Counted from the stretch's first letter, positions 17,589 to 26,798 are shown. The stretch is 64,000 bases of DNA from Rubrivivax sp. (GCA_020248915.1 JADCGP010000015.1:62001-126000), one strand, 5' to 3'. Made by a program: numbers and translations. The notes: generated by a model not told the origin, from the letters alone.

Positions 17589-18557
17589 TCAGTCCGCGTA
17601 CTGCCCGGCGGCCCGGATCACCGGGCCCCACTTGGCGATCTCGGCCTCGACGAACCGCTTGTGCTCGGCCGGATTCGTGCGCGCATCGGTCACCATCACC
17701 GCACCCAGGCTCTCCATGCTGCGCACGAAGGCCGGGTCCTGCAGCGACTTCTTCAGCGCAGCGTTCATCTGGTCGAGAACGGCCTTGGGCGTGCCCCTGG
17801 GCGCATACAGCCCGTGCCAGACGCTGACGTTGAAGCCCTTCAGGCCCTGGGAGTCGAGCGTCGGAAGCTTGGCCAACGCGGGGGTCGTCAGCGGCTTGCT
17901 CGTCGTGACCGCGAAGGCCTTGATCTTTCCCGCCTCGATCTGCGTGGTCGTGTTCGTGGTCTGGTCGCACATCAGGTCGACCTGGCCGCCGAGCAGGTCG
18001 GTCATCGCGGGCGCGGTGCCTTTGTATGGGATGGTCGTCATGTCGATCTTCAGTGCCTGCTGGAACAGCAGTCCGCACAGGTGGCTGGCGGCGCCGAGCC
18101 CGGCGTTGGCGAGGTTGATCTTGCCCTTGTTGGCCTCGAGCCACTTGACCAGCTCGGCGTAGTTGTTGGCCGGCAGCGTGCTGCGCCCCACCAGGGTCAT
18201 CGGCACCTCGTTGATCATGCCGACGTACTCGAAGTCCTCGAGCGTCTTGTACGGCAGGCTGCGGTACAGCGCGGGGCTGGTGGCCATGCCGATGTGGTGC
18301 AGCAGGAAGGTGTAGCCGTCCGGTGCAGCCTTGGCGACGCGCGCCGCGCCGAGCGTGCCGCCGGCGCCGCCGACGTTCTCGACGACGATCGACTGGTTGT
18401 TCAGGTTCTTCTGCAGCGCGACGGCAAGGTCACGTGCCACCTTGTCGGTCGGACCACCGGCCGCGAAAGGCACGACCACCGTCACCGGCTTGTCGGGCCA
18501 GGCCAACGCGCTGCCGGCAAGGGCCAGCGCTGCGATCGCAAACAGGGTCTTCTTCAT
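17589..18557 (-). CDS. Bug/TctC-family periplasmic substrate-binding protein
   Basis: The 322-residue protein starts MKKTLFAIAALALAGSALAWPDKPV, a clear signal peptide cleaved after ALA. Family motifs follow: WPDKPVTVVVPFAAGGPTDKVAR, VVENVGGAGGTLGAARVAKAAPDGYTFLL, and the C-terminal EAEIAKWGPVIRAAG. Such proteins bind carboxylates for tripartite tricarboxylate transporters, but no TctA/TctB genes lie nearby, as is usual for the many orphan Bug proteins of this order. The ligand cannot be read from the sequence. Confidence 0.92.
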   Translation of the reverse strand: MKKTLFAIAALALAGSALAWPDKPVTVVVPFAAGGPTDKVARDLAVALQKNLNNQSIVVENVGGAGGTLGAARVAKAAPDGYTFLLHHIGMATSPALYRSLPYKTLEDFEYVGMINEVPMTLVGRSTLPANNYAELVKWLEANKGKINLANAGLGAASHLCGLLFQQALKIDMTTIPYKGTAPAMTDLLGGQVDLMCDQTTNTTTQIEAGKIKAFAVTTSKPLTTPALAKLPTLDSQGLKGFNVSVWHGLYAPRGTPKAVLDQMNAALKKSLQDPAFVRSMESLGAVMVTDARTNPAEHKRFVEAEIAKWGPVIRAAGQYAD

Positions 18558-18702
18558 CGTCGTCTCCGGGTGTGTGCTGGGCTTGGGCGGCGGGCGGTGC
18601 ACGCCGTTCGGGGCACGCCGCTCCAGCCGGCCCAGGATGGTAGTGGCGCGCGAGCGCGCGGCGCCCGCGGATACTACGTACCACCCTGGACCCCGAAGGG
18701 CG

Positions 18703-20748
18703 ATGCCCGGCCCGATGCCGATGCCCCCTGACCCATCCACCGGTGCCGGCGCCGGCGCGGCACCACCGTCACAGCAAGCGCGCTGGCAGCTGCTGGTGCT
18801 CGCGCTGCTCCTGCCGCCGTTGCTGACGGTGCTGCTGCACTTCCTGGCCGTGGCGCCGGGCGCGCGCCCGATGCCGGACCTGCTGGTGATCGACCGGGCG
18901 CTCTGGGTCGAGGACGCCTCGCTGCAGCCGCCGGTGGCGGTCGACGGCCGCGCTGCCGAGATGCGGTTGCCCCTGTACCGCGCCGTGGATGCGGCGCCGG
19001 CGGCTCCGGTGTGGTTGCTGTGCCGGTTCGAGCTGTCGCGCGCGGCCGATGCCACCTGGGTGCTGGCGCTGTCGCACCGCACCCCGGTGCTGGTCTACCT
19101 GAACGGCCGGCTGCTTGCAAACTCGGTGCCCCTGCCCGATGCCGACCTCCCGCCGCGCAACCTGCAGATCGGCGACCGCCCGCTGCTGGCCAACGTCCCC
19201 GCCGACTGGCTGACGGCAGGCGAGCACGTGCTGGCCGTGCGCGTGGGCATCGGCAGCGCGGCGGGCGTGTCGCTGTCGCGGGCGAGGCTCGGCCCGGCCG
19301 AGGCGGTGGAAGCGGCGGATCGCCCCCGGCGCTTCTGGGCGGCGCTGCGCACCGGCACGTCGCTGTCGGCGCTGCTGATCGGCACGCTGCTGCTGTTCAC
19401 CTGGATGGTCGAGCGGCGCGAGCGGCTGTACGTGTGGTCTGCGCTGCACCTGCTGATGCTGGCGCTGCTGCTGGCGCCCTACGCGCTCGAACGGCCGCTG
19501 CTGCCCGCGCCCTGGTGGCGCATGGCGCTGGACGCCGCGGACGTGCTGGCCAAGGGGCTGGCGCCGCTGGTGATCGCCTCCTGGGCCGGCGTGGGCCTGG
19601 GCTGGGTGCGTCGGCTCAGCCTGGGCTACCTGGCCGTCGCGCTGCCGTTCGACGTCGCGGCGGCCTACGTGAACCTGCCTTGGACCGACTTCGCGCAGCC
19701 GTGGCCCTGGTGGGCGCTGGGCAGCCGCTTCGCGATGCTGGCGCTTGCGGCGGGAGTGGCCTTGCATGCTCTGGCACGCCTGGGCGACGCACAGCGCCTT
19801 GCGCTCGCGCTGCTGGCCGGCACGGCGCTCTGGATCTGGGTCGCCGTCAGCCTTTTCGAGCTCGTGCTGCCCGGCATCGTCCGGGTGGTCGACCTCAACG
19901 TGGTGGCCTACGCGGGCTGGACGCTGTGGGTGGCGCTGCTGTTGCACCGCCGGCTGGTCGGCGAGCGCTGCCGCGAGCGGCAGCTGCGCGAAGAGCTTGC
20001 GGCGCAGCTCGATGCGCGCACCGACGAGCTGAAGGTGCAGTTCGCCGCGCTGCAGTCGGCCGAGCGCGAGCGCACCGCCGCCAGCGAGCGCGAGCGGCTG
20101 CTGCAGGAGATGCACGACGGGCTCGGTTCGGCCCTGATGACCGCCAAGATGCGAGCCGCCAGCGAAGACCTGAGCAGTACCCAGATGGTGGAGCTGCTCG
20201 ACGCCTGCCTGCGCGAGATGCGTCTGGCCGTCGACACGCTCAGCGTCACCGACGGCGACCTCGGCGTGCTGCTGGGCAACCTGCGGCACCGGCTCGGTCC
20301 GGGCCTCGCCGGCGCCGGGGTCGAACTGCGCTGGGCGGTGGGCTACACCCCTCAGGTGCCTGTGCTGCGGGGTACCGGCGGCCGCGAACTGGTCCGTATC
20401 GTCCAGGAAGTGCTCACCAACGTGATGCAGCACTCCGGGGCGGGCACGGTGACGCTGGCCACCGGACGTGTCGTGTCGGACGCGCCAGGCGCTGCCGACT
20501 GGGTCCGGCTGACCGTGTCCGACGACGGCCGCGGCATGCCCGACCAGCCGAGCCTGGGCCGCGGCGTGCGCGGCATCCGGCGCCGCGCGGCCGCTCTCGG
20601 CGCACGCGCCGAGTGGCGGGCGCCGTCGGGCGGGCCGGGCACGCTGTTCGTGCTCGACCTGCCGCTCGCAGCGGCGGTCGATGCCGCCGCCCCGGCGCCG
20701 CCGCTGCGTGGCGGGCCGGGCGCCGGGGGTGCGCGCGGCGCCCGCTGA
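18703..20748 (+). CDS. Membrane sensor histidine kinase, HisKA_3 type (7TM-like input)
   Basis: The 681-residue protein has an N-terminal helix (about residues 28-50), a periplasmic beta-rich domain (about 55-210, including RFELSRAADATWVLALSHRTPVLVYLNGRLLANS), and then a block of several membrane helices (about 220-425), an arrangement like 7TMR-DISM receptors. A coiled coil leads to the H-box LLQEMHDGLGSALMTAKM, as in NarX-type kinases. The ATPase domain shows IVQEVLTNVMQHSGAG and DDGRGMPD ... GVRGIRRRAAALGA. Ligand and partner are unknown; a LuxR-type response regulator would be expected, but none is adjacent. ATG 18703 is chosen; several in-frame ATGs follow. Confidence 0.88.
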   Translation: MPGPMPMPPDPSTGAGAGAAPPSQQARWQLLVLALLLPPLLTVLLHFLAVAPGARPMPDLLVIDRALWVEDASLQPPVAVDGRAAEMRLPLYRAVDAAPAAPVWLLCRFELSRAADATWVLALSHRTPVLVYLNGRLLANSVPLPDADLPPRNLQIGDRPLLANVPADWLTAGEHVLAVRVGIGSAAGVSLSRARLGPAEAVEAADRPRRFWAALRTGTSLSALLIGTLLLFTWMVERRERLYVWSALHLLMLALLLAPYALERPLLPAPWWRMALDAADVLAKGLAPLVIASWAGVGLGWVRRLSLGYLAVALPFDVAAAYVNLPWTDFAQPWPWWALGSRFAMLALAAGVALHALARLGDAQRLALALLAGTALWIWVAVSLFELVLPGIVRVVDLNVVAYAGWTLWVALLLHRRLVGERCRERQLREELAAQLDARTDELKVQFAALQSAERERTAASERERLLQEMHDGLGSALMTAKMRAASEDLSSTQMVELLDACLREMRLAVDTLSVTDGDLGVLLGNLRHRLGPGLAGAGVELRWAVGYTPQVPVLRGTGGRELVRIVQEVLTNVMQHSGAGTVTLATGRVVSDAPGAADWVRLTVSDDGRGMPDQPSLGRGVRGIRRRAAALGARAEWRAPSGGPGTLFVLDLPLAAAVDAAAPAPPLRGGPGAGGARGAR

Positions 20749-20963
20749 GAAGCGCCACTCGGCGTCCCCCTGCGCAACGGGCCGGGTCCCCCGGCGTGCG
20801 GTCCGCGCCACGACGGCGCGGGCACCGAAGACCGGGATCAGGCACTCTTCACGCTCGACGCCCGCTCGTCGGTGGCGCGACGTCCACCGCGTGTCGCGTT
20901 GGCGCTAACGTCTTACCACGTCCCCCATCGGCTGTCCGCTGCCGCAGGGCCGCGCGCCACGAC
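20749..20963. other. Intergenic region between the two histidine kinase genes
   Basis: I see no ORF with coding character, no clear promoter box and no strong hairpin here. The stretch GGCGCTAACGTCTTACCACG near 20900 is less GC-rich than its surroundings and is the likeliest place for a promoter of the second kinase gene. Confidence 0.3.
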
Positions 20964-22778
20964 ATGCCTGCCCGTCCCGCCCCGACCGACACGCCGCAGC
21001 CCGCCGAGGCCGACGGGATCGAGCCGCGCGTGCGCGCCGAGCAGATCGCGCAGCTGTACGAGACGACCCCGGTGCCTGCGCTCACCGGTGTGCCCTTCGC
21101 CGCGATCCTGGCCGCGATCGCGTGGGATCTCGCCGCACCGGCCGTGCTGCTGGGCTGGCTGCTGACCAAGTTCGCGCTGGCCGCGGTGCGCAGCACCGAG
21201 GTGCTGCGCTTTCGCGCCGACCCGACGCGCGCGCAGCGCGCGGACTACTGGAGCCGGCGCTACCTCCTGCTCGCGCTGGTCGATGCCCTCAGCTGGGGTG
21301 CCGTCGTGCACCTGTTCGTGCTGCCCGCCAGCGGCCTGACGATGGCGCTGCTGCTGTGCGGCGTGGTGGCCGTGGCCGCGCTCGGCATGTTCATGACCGC
21401 ATCCCACCTGCCGGCGGGGCTGGTGTGGAACGTCGCCACGCTCGGGCCGCCGGGCATCACGTTCGCCATGCAGGGCGGGGGCATCGGCTGGGCGGTCGCG
21501 GCCTCGGCCGCGATCTACTCGGGCCTGCTCGCATTCGAGGCCTGGCGCAACGAGCGCCGGCTGGCCGAGATGCTGCGGCTGCGGTTCCAGAATGCCGCGA
21601 TCGCCGAGGAGCGTGCGCGCGCGCTGCTGGCTGCCGAGGCGTCGAGCAGCGCGAAGACGCGCTTCCTGGCCTCGGTGAGCCACGAGATGCGGACCCCGCT
21701 CAACGGCATCCTCGGCATGGCCGAGGTCGTGCGCGCGGAGCTTCAGGACCCGGTGCAGCGCCACCGGCTGGACACGCTGGCGCGCTCCGCGCTGCACCTG
21801 AACCGGGTGATCGGCGACCTGCTGGACTTCTCGACGATCGAGTTCGAGCGCCTGCAGATGCACCCCGAGGTGGCACGCCTGGCCGCGTTGGTCGGCGAGG
21901 TCGGCGACCTGCTCGGACCGGCGGCGCGCGAGCGAGGGCTGCGGCTGCACGTCGAGCGCCTGCCTGGCCTGCCGGCCTGGGTGCTGGTGGACGCGTCGCG
22001 CGTCAAGCAGGTCCTGCACAACCTGATCGGCAACGCCATCAAGTTCACGCCTTCCGGCGAGGTGCGGGTGCGGGTGGAGCGGCCGTCGGTCGGCCGGCTC
22101 GCCTTCTCGGTGCGCGACAGCGGGCCCGGCATCGCCGCGGCCGACCAGGAGCGCATCTTCGACGCGTTCGAGCGCCTGTCGGCCACCGGCCACGTGCCGG
22201 GTTCGGGCCTGGGACTGGCGATCGCGCGCCGGCTCGCCCGGGCGATGGGCGGGGACGTGACCTGCAGTTCCACGCCGGGCGAGGGCGCCTGCTTCGTGTT
22301 CACTCTGGCGGCCCCCGAGGCGGCGGCGCCGGCCGCCAGCCCGCGCCAGGACGAGCTCCCTTCCGGGCTTCTTCAGGGCTGCCGTGTGCTCGTGGTCGAC
22401 GACAACGAAGTCAACGCCGTCGTCGCTCGCAGCATGCTCGAGCTGATGGGCGCGACGATCGAGGCCGCCTGCAACGGCGAGGAGGCGCTCGAGCGCCTCG
22501 CCCACGGGCACTTCGACGTCGTGCTGATGGACTGCCAGATGCCGGTGCTCGACGGCTTCGAGGCGACGCGCCGCTGGCGCGCGCGCGAGCGCGAGCGCGG
22601 CGGCCGCCGGCTGCCGATCGTCGGGGTCACGGCCAACGCCTCGCCGGCCGACCGAGCCGCCTGCCACGACGCGGGCATGGACGCCCACCTGGCCAAGCCG
22701 TACCGCATCGCGGACCTGGCCGCGACGCTGCGCCAGGTGCGGTCCGCCCGGGCGCCGCTGGACGCGCTTCAGTCGTAG
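20964..22778 (+). CDS. Hybrid sensor histidine kinase with C-terminal receiver domain
   Basis: The 604-residue protein has four or five membrane helices in the first 200 residues. Then come a HisKA H-box (FLASVSHEMRTPLNGILGM, about 235-253), an ATPase domain (NLIGNAIKFT, RDSGPGIA, GSGLGLAIARRLARAMGG) and a receiver domain (about 475-600: LVVDDNEVNAVVA, phosphorylated Asp in VVLMDCQMPVLDGFEATRRW, AKPYRI). No Hpt domain is present, so phosphotransfer needs a partner elsewhere. The signal is unknown. Its 3' end overlaps the convergent ligase gene by 10 bases. The 215 bases upstream hold no clear ORF. Confidence 0.92.
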   Translation: MPARPAPTDTPQPAEADGIEPRVRAEQIAQLYETTPVPALTGVPFAAILAAIAWDLAAPAVLLGWLLTKFALAAVRSTEVLRFRADPTRAQRADYWSRRYLLLALVDALSWGAVVHLFVLPASGLTMALLLCGVVAVAALGMFMTASHLPAGLVWNVATLGPPGITFAMQGGGIGWAVAASAAIYSGLLAFEAWRNERRLAEMLRLRFQNAAIAEERARALLAAEASSSAKTRFLASVSHEMRTPLNGILGMAEVVRAELQDPVQRHRLDTLARSALHLNRVIGDLLDFSTIEFERLQMHPEVARLAALVGEVGDLLGPAARERGLRLHVERLPGLPAWVLVDASRVKQVLHNLIGNAIKFTPSGEVRVRVERPSVGRLAFSVRDSGPGIAAADQERIFDAFERLSATGHVPGSGLGLAIARRLARAMGGDVTCSSTPGEGACFVFTLAAPEAAAPAASPRQDELPSGLLQGCRVLVVDDNEVNAVVARSMLELMGATIEAACNGEEALERLAHGHFDVVLMDCQMPVLDGFEATRRWRARERERGGRRLPIVGVTANASPADRAACHDAGMDAHLAKPYRIADLAATLRQVRSARAPLDALQS

Positions 22779-24058
22779 CGGCGGGCGTCCTCGATCACCT
22801 TGCCATCGTTGGGCAGGCTGCCCGGCGCGACGAGCACGACGTCGCAGCGCAGCTTGGTGACGTCACGCACGGTCGCCGTCAGGGCGTCGGCCAGGCCCGC
22901 GGCTGACGGCTCGGGCGCCTCGACGCGCAGCGTCATGCGGTCGTTGGCCATCTCGCCTTCCACCACCAGCCGGGCGCGGCCGAGCCCCGCGTGGCGCCGC
23001 AGCACCTCGGCGACCTGGCTAGGGTGCACGAACATGCCGCGCACCTTGGCGGTCTGGTCGGCGCGGCCCATCCAGCCCCGGATGCGCTGGTTGGTGCGGC
23101 CGGTGGGGCAGGCGCCCGGCAGAACCGCCGACAGGTCGCCAGTGCCGAAGCGGACCAGCGGGTAGTCGGCGTTGAGCATGGTGACCAAAACCTCGCCGAC
23201 CTCGCCCTCGGGCACCGGGTCGCCGGTTCCGGGGCGCACGATCTCGACGATCACGCCCTCGTCGAGCACCAGGCCCTCGCGTGCCGCGGTCTCGTAGGCG
23301 ATCGTGCCGACGTCGGCGGTGGCGTAGGCCTGGTAGGCCTCGACGCCGCGCTCACGCAGCCAGCCGCGCAGGCTGGGCGGGAAGGCCTCTCCGCTGACGA
23401 GGGCCTTCTTCAGTGCCGGCAAGGCGAGCCCGGTCTCGGCCGCCTTCTCGAGCAGGATGCGCAGGAAGCTCGGCGTGCCGGCGTAGGCGTCGGCGCGCAA
23501 TTCGCTCATCGCCTGCAGCTGCATCTCCGTGTTGCCGACGCCGCCCGGGAACACCGTGCAGCCCAGCGCCTGCGCACCGCTGTCCATGATCCACGCACCG
23601 GGGGTCATGTGGTAGCTGAAGCTCACGTGCACCAGGTCGCCGGCACGGATGCCGGCGGCGAACAGCGCCCGTGCCGAGCGCCAGTAGTCCGGCGTGCCGG
23701 CATCGGGTTCGTAGATCGGGCCGGGCGACTGGTACACCCGGCGTGCCGGCCGCAGCGTGCCCGCCAGCGCCCGCCAGCCGATGGCCGAGAAGCCGCCGAA
23801 CGGATCCCAGGGCGCGGCGCCGGGGGCCCGCGAGGCCTGCTGGCGCTCGAGCAGCTCGTGCTTGCGCGTCACCGGCAGGGCCGCGAGTGCGGGGCGGGAC
23901 GTGATCGATGCCGGATCGACACCGGCCAGCCGGCCGGCCAGCGCCGCGACACCCTGCGCCGCGGCCACCTGCGCGGGCAGCGCAGCCATCAGCGCCGCCT
24001 CGCGCGCCTGCGGGTCGCGCGTCTCCAGCGTGTCGAGGAAAGGTCCGGACGGTCTCAC
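22769..24058 (-). CDS. PaaK-like phenylacetate-CoA ligase family protein
   Basis: The 429-residue adenylate-forming enzyme resembles phenylacetate-CoA ligases: ALPVTRKHELLERQ at the start, the FSYHMTPGAWIMDSGAQALGCTVFPGGVGNTEMQ nucleotide region, AYATADVGTIAYE, TGDLSAVLPGACPTGRTNQRIRGWMGRADQTAKVRGMFVHPSQV, and a C-terminal ACT-like lid domain. The start is a GTG at 24058 overlapping the preceding TGA (GTGA), so translation is coupled. It closes an operon that opens with another acyl-CoA ligase and carries a Liv-type ABC transporter. The substrate is probably an imported aromatic or branched organic acid; this is inference. Confidence 0.85.
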   Translation of the reverse strand: MRPSGPFLDTLETRDPQAREAALMAALPAQVAAAQGVAALAGRLAGVDPASITSRPALAALPVTRKHELLERQQASRAPGAAPWDPFGGFSAIGWRALAGTLRPARRVYQSPGPIYEPDAGTPDYWRSARALFAAGIRAGDLVHVSFSYHMTPGAWIMDSGAQALGCTVFPGGVGNTEMQLQAMSELRADAYAGTPSFLRILLEKAAETGLALPALKKALVSGEAFPPSLRGWLRERGVEAYQAYATADVGTIAYETAAREGLVLDEGVIVEIVRPGTGDPVPEGEVGEVLVTMLNADYPLVRFGTGDLSAVLPGACPTGRTNQRIRGWMGRADQTAKVRGMFVHPSQVAEVLRRHAGLGRARLVVEGEMANDRMTLRVEAPEPSAAGLADALTATVRDVTKLRCDVVLVAPGSLPNDGKVIEDARRYD

Positions 24059-24354
24059 TCCTCGCGCTCCCAGCGCTCGAGGCGCTTCTTCAGTTCGTCG
24101 AGCCACTTGCGCTGCTCGGCCGCGTTGCGGATCTGGACGCGGTCCCACTCGGGCGTCAGGGCCAGCTTGCGTGCGGTCTTCGCGGCGATCGCGCCGCCCT
24201 CGAGCTGCAACTCGGCGACACGCTTGCCGCGCAGCTCGAAGCCGGTGCCGCGCTCGGCGAGCCTCAGGTCGCGCAGCGCGCGCTTCAGGTGCGCGATCGC
24301 GCCCGCGGCGTCGAACGGCGGCGGCGCGAAGCCGAAGTCGGGCAGGTCAGGCAT
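24055..24354 (-). CDS. Small charged protein of the acid-uptake operon, unknown function
   Basis: The 99-residue protein starts MPDLPDFGFAPPPFDAAGAIAHLKRALRDLRL and ends LDELKKRLERWEREE. It is soluble and highly charged, with a probable helical C-terminus. I do not recognise a characterised family. It sits between livF and the PaaK-like ligase and overlaps the latter by four bases, so it should be made together with them and may assist the ligase. Confidence 0.7.
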   Translation of the reverse strand: MPDLPDFGFAPPPFDAAGAIAHLKRALRDLRLAERGTGFELRGKRVAELQLEGGAIAAKTARKLALTPEWDRVQIRNAAEQRKWLDELKKRLERWEREE

Positions 24355-24420
24355 GGAGGACTCGAGCCAGGCGGGCGGCGCGACGCGGGCCCTGCCGGGC
24401 CGGGAGGCGCTGGGCGACGA

Positions 24421-25227
24421 TCACGACAGCCAGCGCTTGCGGCGCTTGTACGACTTGGCGTCGCGGAAGCTCTTGCGGTCGCCGCCGCCCATGCCGAGAT
24501 AGAACTCCTTGACGTCCTCGTTCTCGCGCAGCGCCTTGGCCTCGCCATCCATCACGATGCGGCCGTTCTCCAGGATGTAGCCGTAGTCGGCGTAGCGCAG
24601 CGCCATGTTCGTGTTCTGCTCGGCCAGCAGGAAGGTCGTCTTCTCCTTGGTGTTGAGGTCCTTCACGATCTCGAACACCTCCTCGACGATCTGCGGCGCC
24701 AGGCCCATGCTCGGCTCGTCGAGCAGCACCATCTTCGGGTTGGCCATCAGCGCGCGGCCGATGGCGCACATCTGCTGCTCGCCGCCCGAGGTGTAGGCGG
24801 CCTGCGAGGCGCGGCGCTGCTTCAGGCGCGGGAAGTAGGCGTAGACCTTCTCCAGCGTGGCCGCGACCGCGGCCTTGCCGTCCTTGCGCGTGTAGGCGCC
24901 GGTCAGCAGGTTCTCCTCGATCGTCAGGTGCGCGAAGCAGTGCCGCCCCTCCATCACCTGGATCACGCCGCGGTCGACCATCGCCGCGGTGCTGAGCTTC
25001 TCGATGCGCTCGCCGCGCAGCTCGATCGAGCCCTTGGTCACCTCGCCGCGCTCGCCGGCCAGCAGGTTGCTCACGGCGCGCAGCGTCGTCGTCTTGCCCG
25101 CCCCGTTGCCGCCGAGCAGCGCCACCACGCCACCCTCCGGCACCTGGAGGCTCACGCCCTTCAGCACCAGGATGACGTGGTTGTAGATGACCTCGATGCC
25201 GTTGACGTTGAGGAGGATGTTGCTCAT
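24421..25227 (-). CDS. livF: Branched-chain amino acid type ABC transporter ATPase, LivF-like
   Basis: The 268-residue ATPase has Walker A (LLGGNGAGKTTTLRAVSN), signature (TSGGEQQMCAIGRAL) and Walker B (KMVLLDEPSMGLAPQIVEEVFEIV). The C-terminus is about 30 residues longer than standard LivF, with a basic tail (GGDRKSFRDAKSYKRRKRWLS). This long form is typical of Liv systems for acids other than leucine. It pairs with LivG and the LivHM permeases in the same operon. A repeat/terminator element and the binding-protein gene lie just upstream. Confidence 0.92.
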   Translation of the reverse strand: MSNILLNVNGIEVIYNHVILVLKGVSLQVPEGGVVALLGGNGAGKTTTLRAVSNLLAGERGEVTKGSIELRGERIEKLSTAAMVDRGVIQVMEGRHCFAHLTIEENLLTGAYTRKDGKAAVAATLEKVYAYFPRLKQRRASQAAYTSGGEQQMCAIGRALMANPKMVLLDEPSMGLAPQIVEEVFEIVKDLNTKEKTTFLLAEQNTNMALRYADYGYILENGRIVMDGEAKALRENEDVKEFYLGMGGGDRKSFRDAKSYKRRKRWLS

Positions 25228-25300
25228 GGCGGCGGAATGCGGGACGAGCGCGGCGATCGGCGTGACGGCCCGAGCGCAGCGCAGGGCCCCCTCACGCAGC

Positions 25301-25381
25301 CGCCGTGGATCCGGCTTCGCCGGTCCACTGGCGGCGCCCCCCTGGAGGGGGGAAGGCCGCGCCAGCGGCCTTCGGGGGGTG
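25301..25381. repeat. Multi-hairpin intergenic repeat after livJ
   Basis: Three short palindromes follow one another: CCGGCTTCGCCGG, CCCCCCTGGAGGGGGG, and GAAGGCCGCGCCAGCGGCCTTC (25352-25373, nine-base stem, four-base loop). I recall similar tandem-hairpin blocks from intergenic spaces of Burkholderiales genomes. On the minus strand the block starts 3 bases after the livJ stop and precedes livF by about 75 bases. It may attenuate transcription so that the binding protein is made in excess of the ATPase. Confidence 0.6.
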
Positions 25382-25383
25382 GG

Positions 25384-26703
25384 TCAGGACTGGCAGTCCG
25401 CCGGCGTGCGGCGCTCGATCTTCTTCTCCGCGGCGTACTTGTCGGCGGCGGCGCGGATCATCGGCTTGATGAGCGCCTCGTCGGACTGGTACCAGTCGGA
25501 GGTGAAGTTCCACTTCTTGCCGTCCCAGGTGTGCATCCGGGCCCAGGTCGCGCCGCGGTGGTCGGCGCAGCTGGTGCTGATCGGGCGCATCACGCCGCTG
25601 AAGCCCAGCGCGTCGAGCTTCTTCTGGTCGAGCGCCAGGTTCTCGTAGCCCCAGCGCGCCTGCTCGCCCGTCATCACCTTGCCCTTGCCGAAGCGCTCCT
25701 GCGCGCGCTTGACGCCCTCGACGGCCAGCATCGCGGCGGTCAGGCCGCGCATGTACAGCACCTGGCCTACCTCGTCGCGCGGGCCCGTGCCCTGGCCCTT
25801 GTCGTGCACCTTGGCCAGCACTTCCTTGACGATGGCCGAGTTCGGCTCGGCACCGTGCTGCAGCGCGAGCGCGTTGTAGCCCCGGGCACCGTCGCCGACG
25901 TCCTTGACGTCGGGCTCGGCGCCGGCCCACCACACGCCATACATCTTGTCGCGCGGGAAGCCGGTGGCCACCGCCTCCTTCAGCGCGGTGGAGTTCATCA
26001 CACCCCAGCCCCACAGCAGCACGTAGTCCGGGCGCAGCTGGCGCACCTGCAGCCAGGCCGCCTTCTGCTCCACGCCCGGGTGCGTCACCGGGATCAGCGT
26101 CAGCTCGAAGCCGTGCATCTTCTGCCGCTCCTGCAGCAGCGGGATCGGCTCCTTGCCGTAGGGGCTGTCGTGGAAGATGTGGGCGATCTTCTTGCCGCGC
26201 AGCTTGTCCCAGCCGCCTTCCTTCTTGGCCAGGTGCTGCAGGATGATGTCGGCCGCATCCCAGTAGGTGCCGGTCAGCGGGAAGTTCCACTTGAACACCA
26301 TGCCGTCGGTGCTCTCGCTGCGGCCGTAGCCGGCGGTGATCAGCGGGATCTTGTCGGCCGGCGCCTTCTCGGTCAGCGCGAAGGTGATGCCGGTGGACAG
26401 CGGCTGGAACACGGTGGCGCCGCCGTTCTTGCCCTTCAGCCGCTCGTAGCACTCCACGCCGCGGTCGGTGGCGTAGCCCGTCTCGCACTCCTCCCAGATG
26501 ACCTTCACGCCGTTGATGCCGCCGCGCGCGTTGGTGAGCTTCAGGTAGTCGACGTAGCCGTTGGCGAACGGCACGCCGTTGGGCGCGTACGCGCCGGTGC
26601 GGTAGACCAGGACCGGGAAGAACTGTTCCTTGGCTTGCGCCCAGGCGGCGCTCACCGCGGACACCGCCAGCGCGGCGCCGAATGCGAGGGTCGTCAACTT
26701 CAT
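25384..26703 (-). CDS. livJ: ABC transporter substrate-binding protein, Liv (HAAT) family
   Basis: The 439-residue protein begins MKLTTLAFGAALAVSAVSAAWAQA, a signal peptide cleaved near residue 22. It has the family's two-lobe layout: FANGYVDYLKLTNARGGINGVKV, YATDRGVECYERLKGKNG, ITAGYGRSESTDGMVFKWNFPLTGTYWDAADIILQHL, and HIFHDSPYGKEPIPLLQE. It is longer than leucine-binding LivJ (about 370), like binding proteins for aromatic or dicarboxylic acids. The ATG at 26703 is preferred to the ORF start at 26742 because it begins the signal peptide. It is likely exported to the periplasm and serves LivHMGF. Confidence 0.92.
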   Translation of the reverse strand: MKLTTLAFGAALAVSAVSAAWAQAKEQFFPVLVYRTGAYAPNGVPFANGYVDYLKLTNARGGINGVKVIWEECETGYATDRGVECYERLKGKNGGATVFQPLSTGITFALTEKAPADKIPLITAGYGRSESTDGMVFKWNFPLTGTYWDAADIILQHLAKKEGGWDKLRGKKIAHIFHDSPYGKEPIPLLQERQKMHGFELTLIPVTHPGVEQKAAWLQVRQLRPDYVLLWGWGVMNSTALKEAVATGFPRDKMYGVWWAGAEPDVKDVGDGARGYNALALQHGAEPNSAIVKEVLAKVHDKGQGTGPRDEVGQVLYMRGLTAAMLAVEGVKRAQERFGKGKVMTGEQARWGYENLALDQKKLDALGFSGVMRPISTSCADHRGATWARMHTWDGKKWNFTSDWYQSDEALIKPMIRAAADKYAAEKKIERRTPADCQS

Positions 26704-26798
26704 GTCTGCCTCCGAGGTGGGTTGCTCGAACAACGGTTGCACTCGTCAGTGCCGGGAAGGGGAAAGCGGCCCGTCGGCCGCCGGAACGCAAGCGAACT

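Noticed and set aside
18630-18702. Inverted GGTAGT/ACTACGTACC arms before the first histidine kinase gene as an operator
   Set aside because: The arms are short, imperfect and separated by a very GC-rich stretch, so chance is a sufficient explanation.
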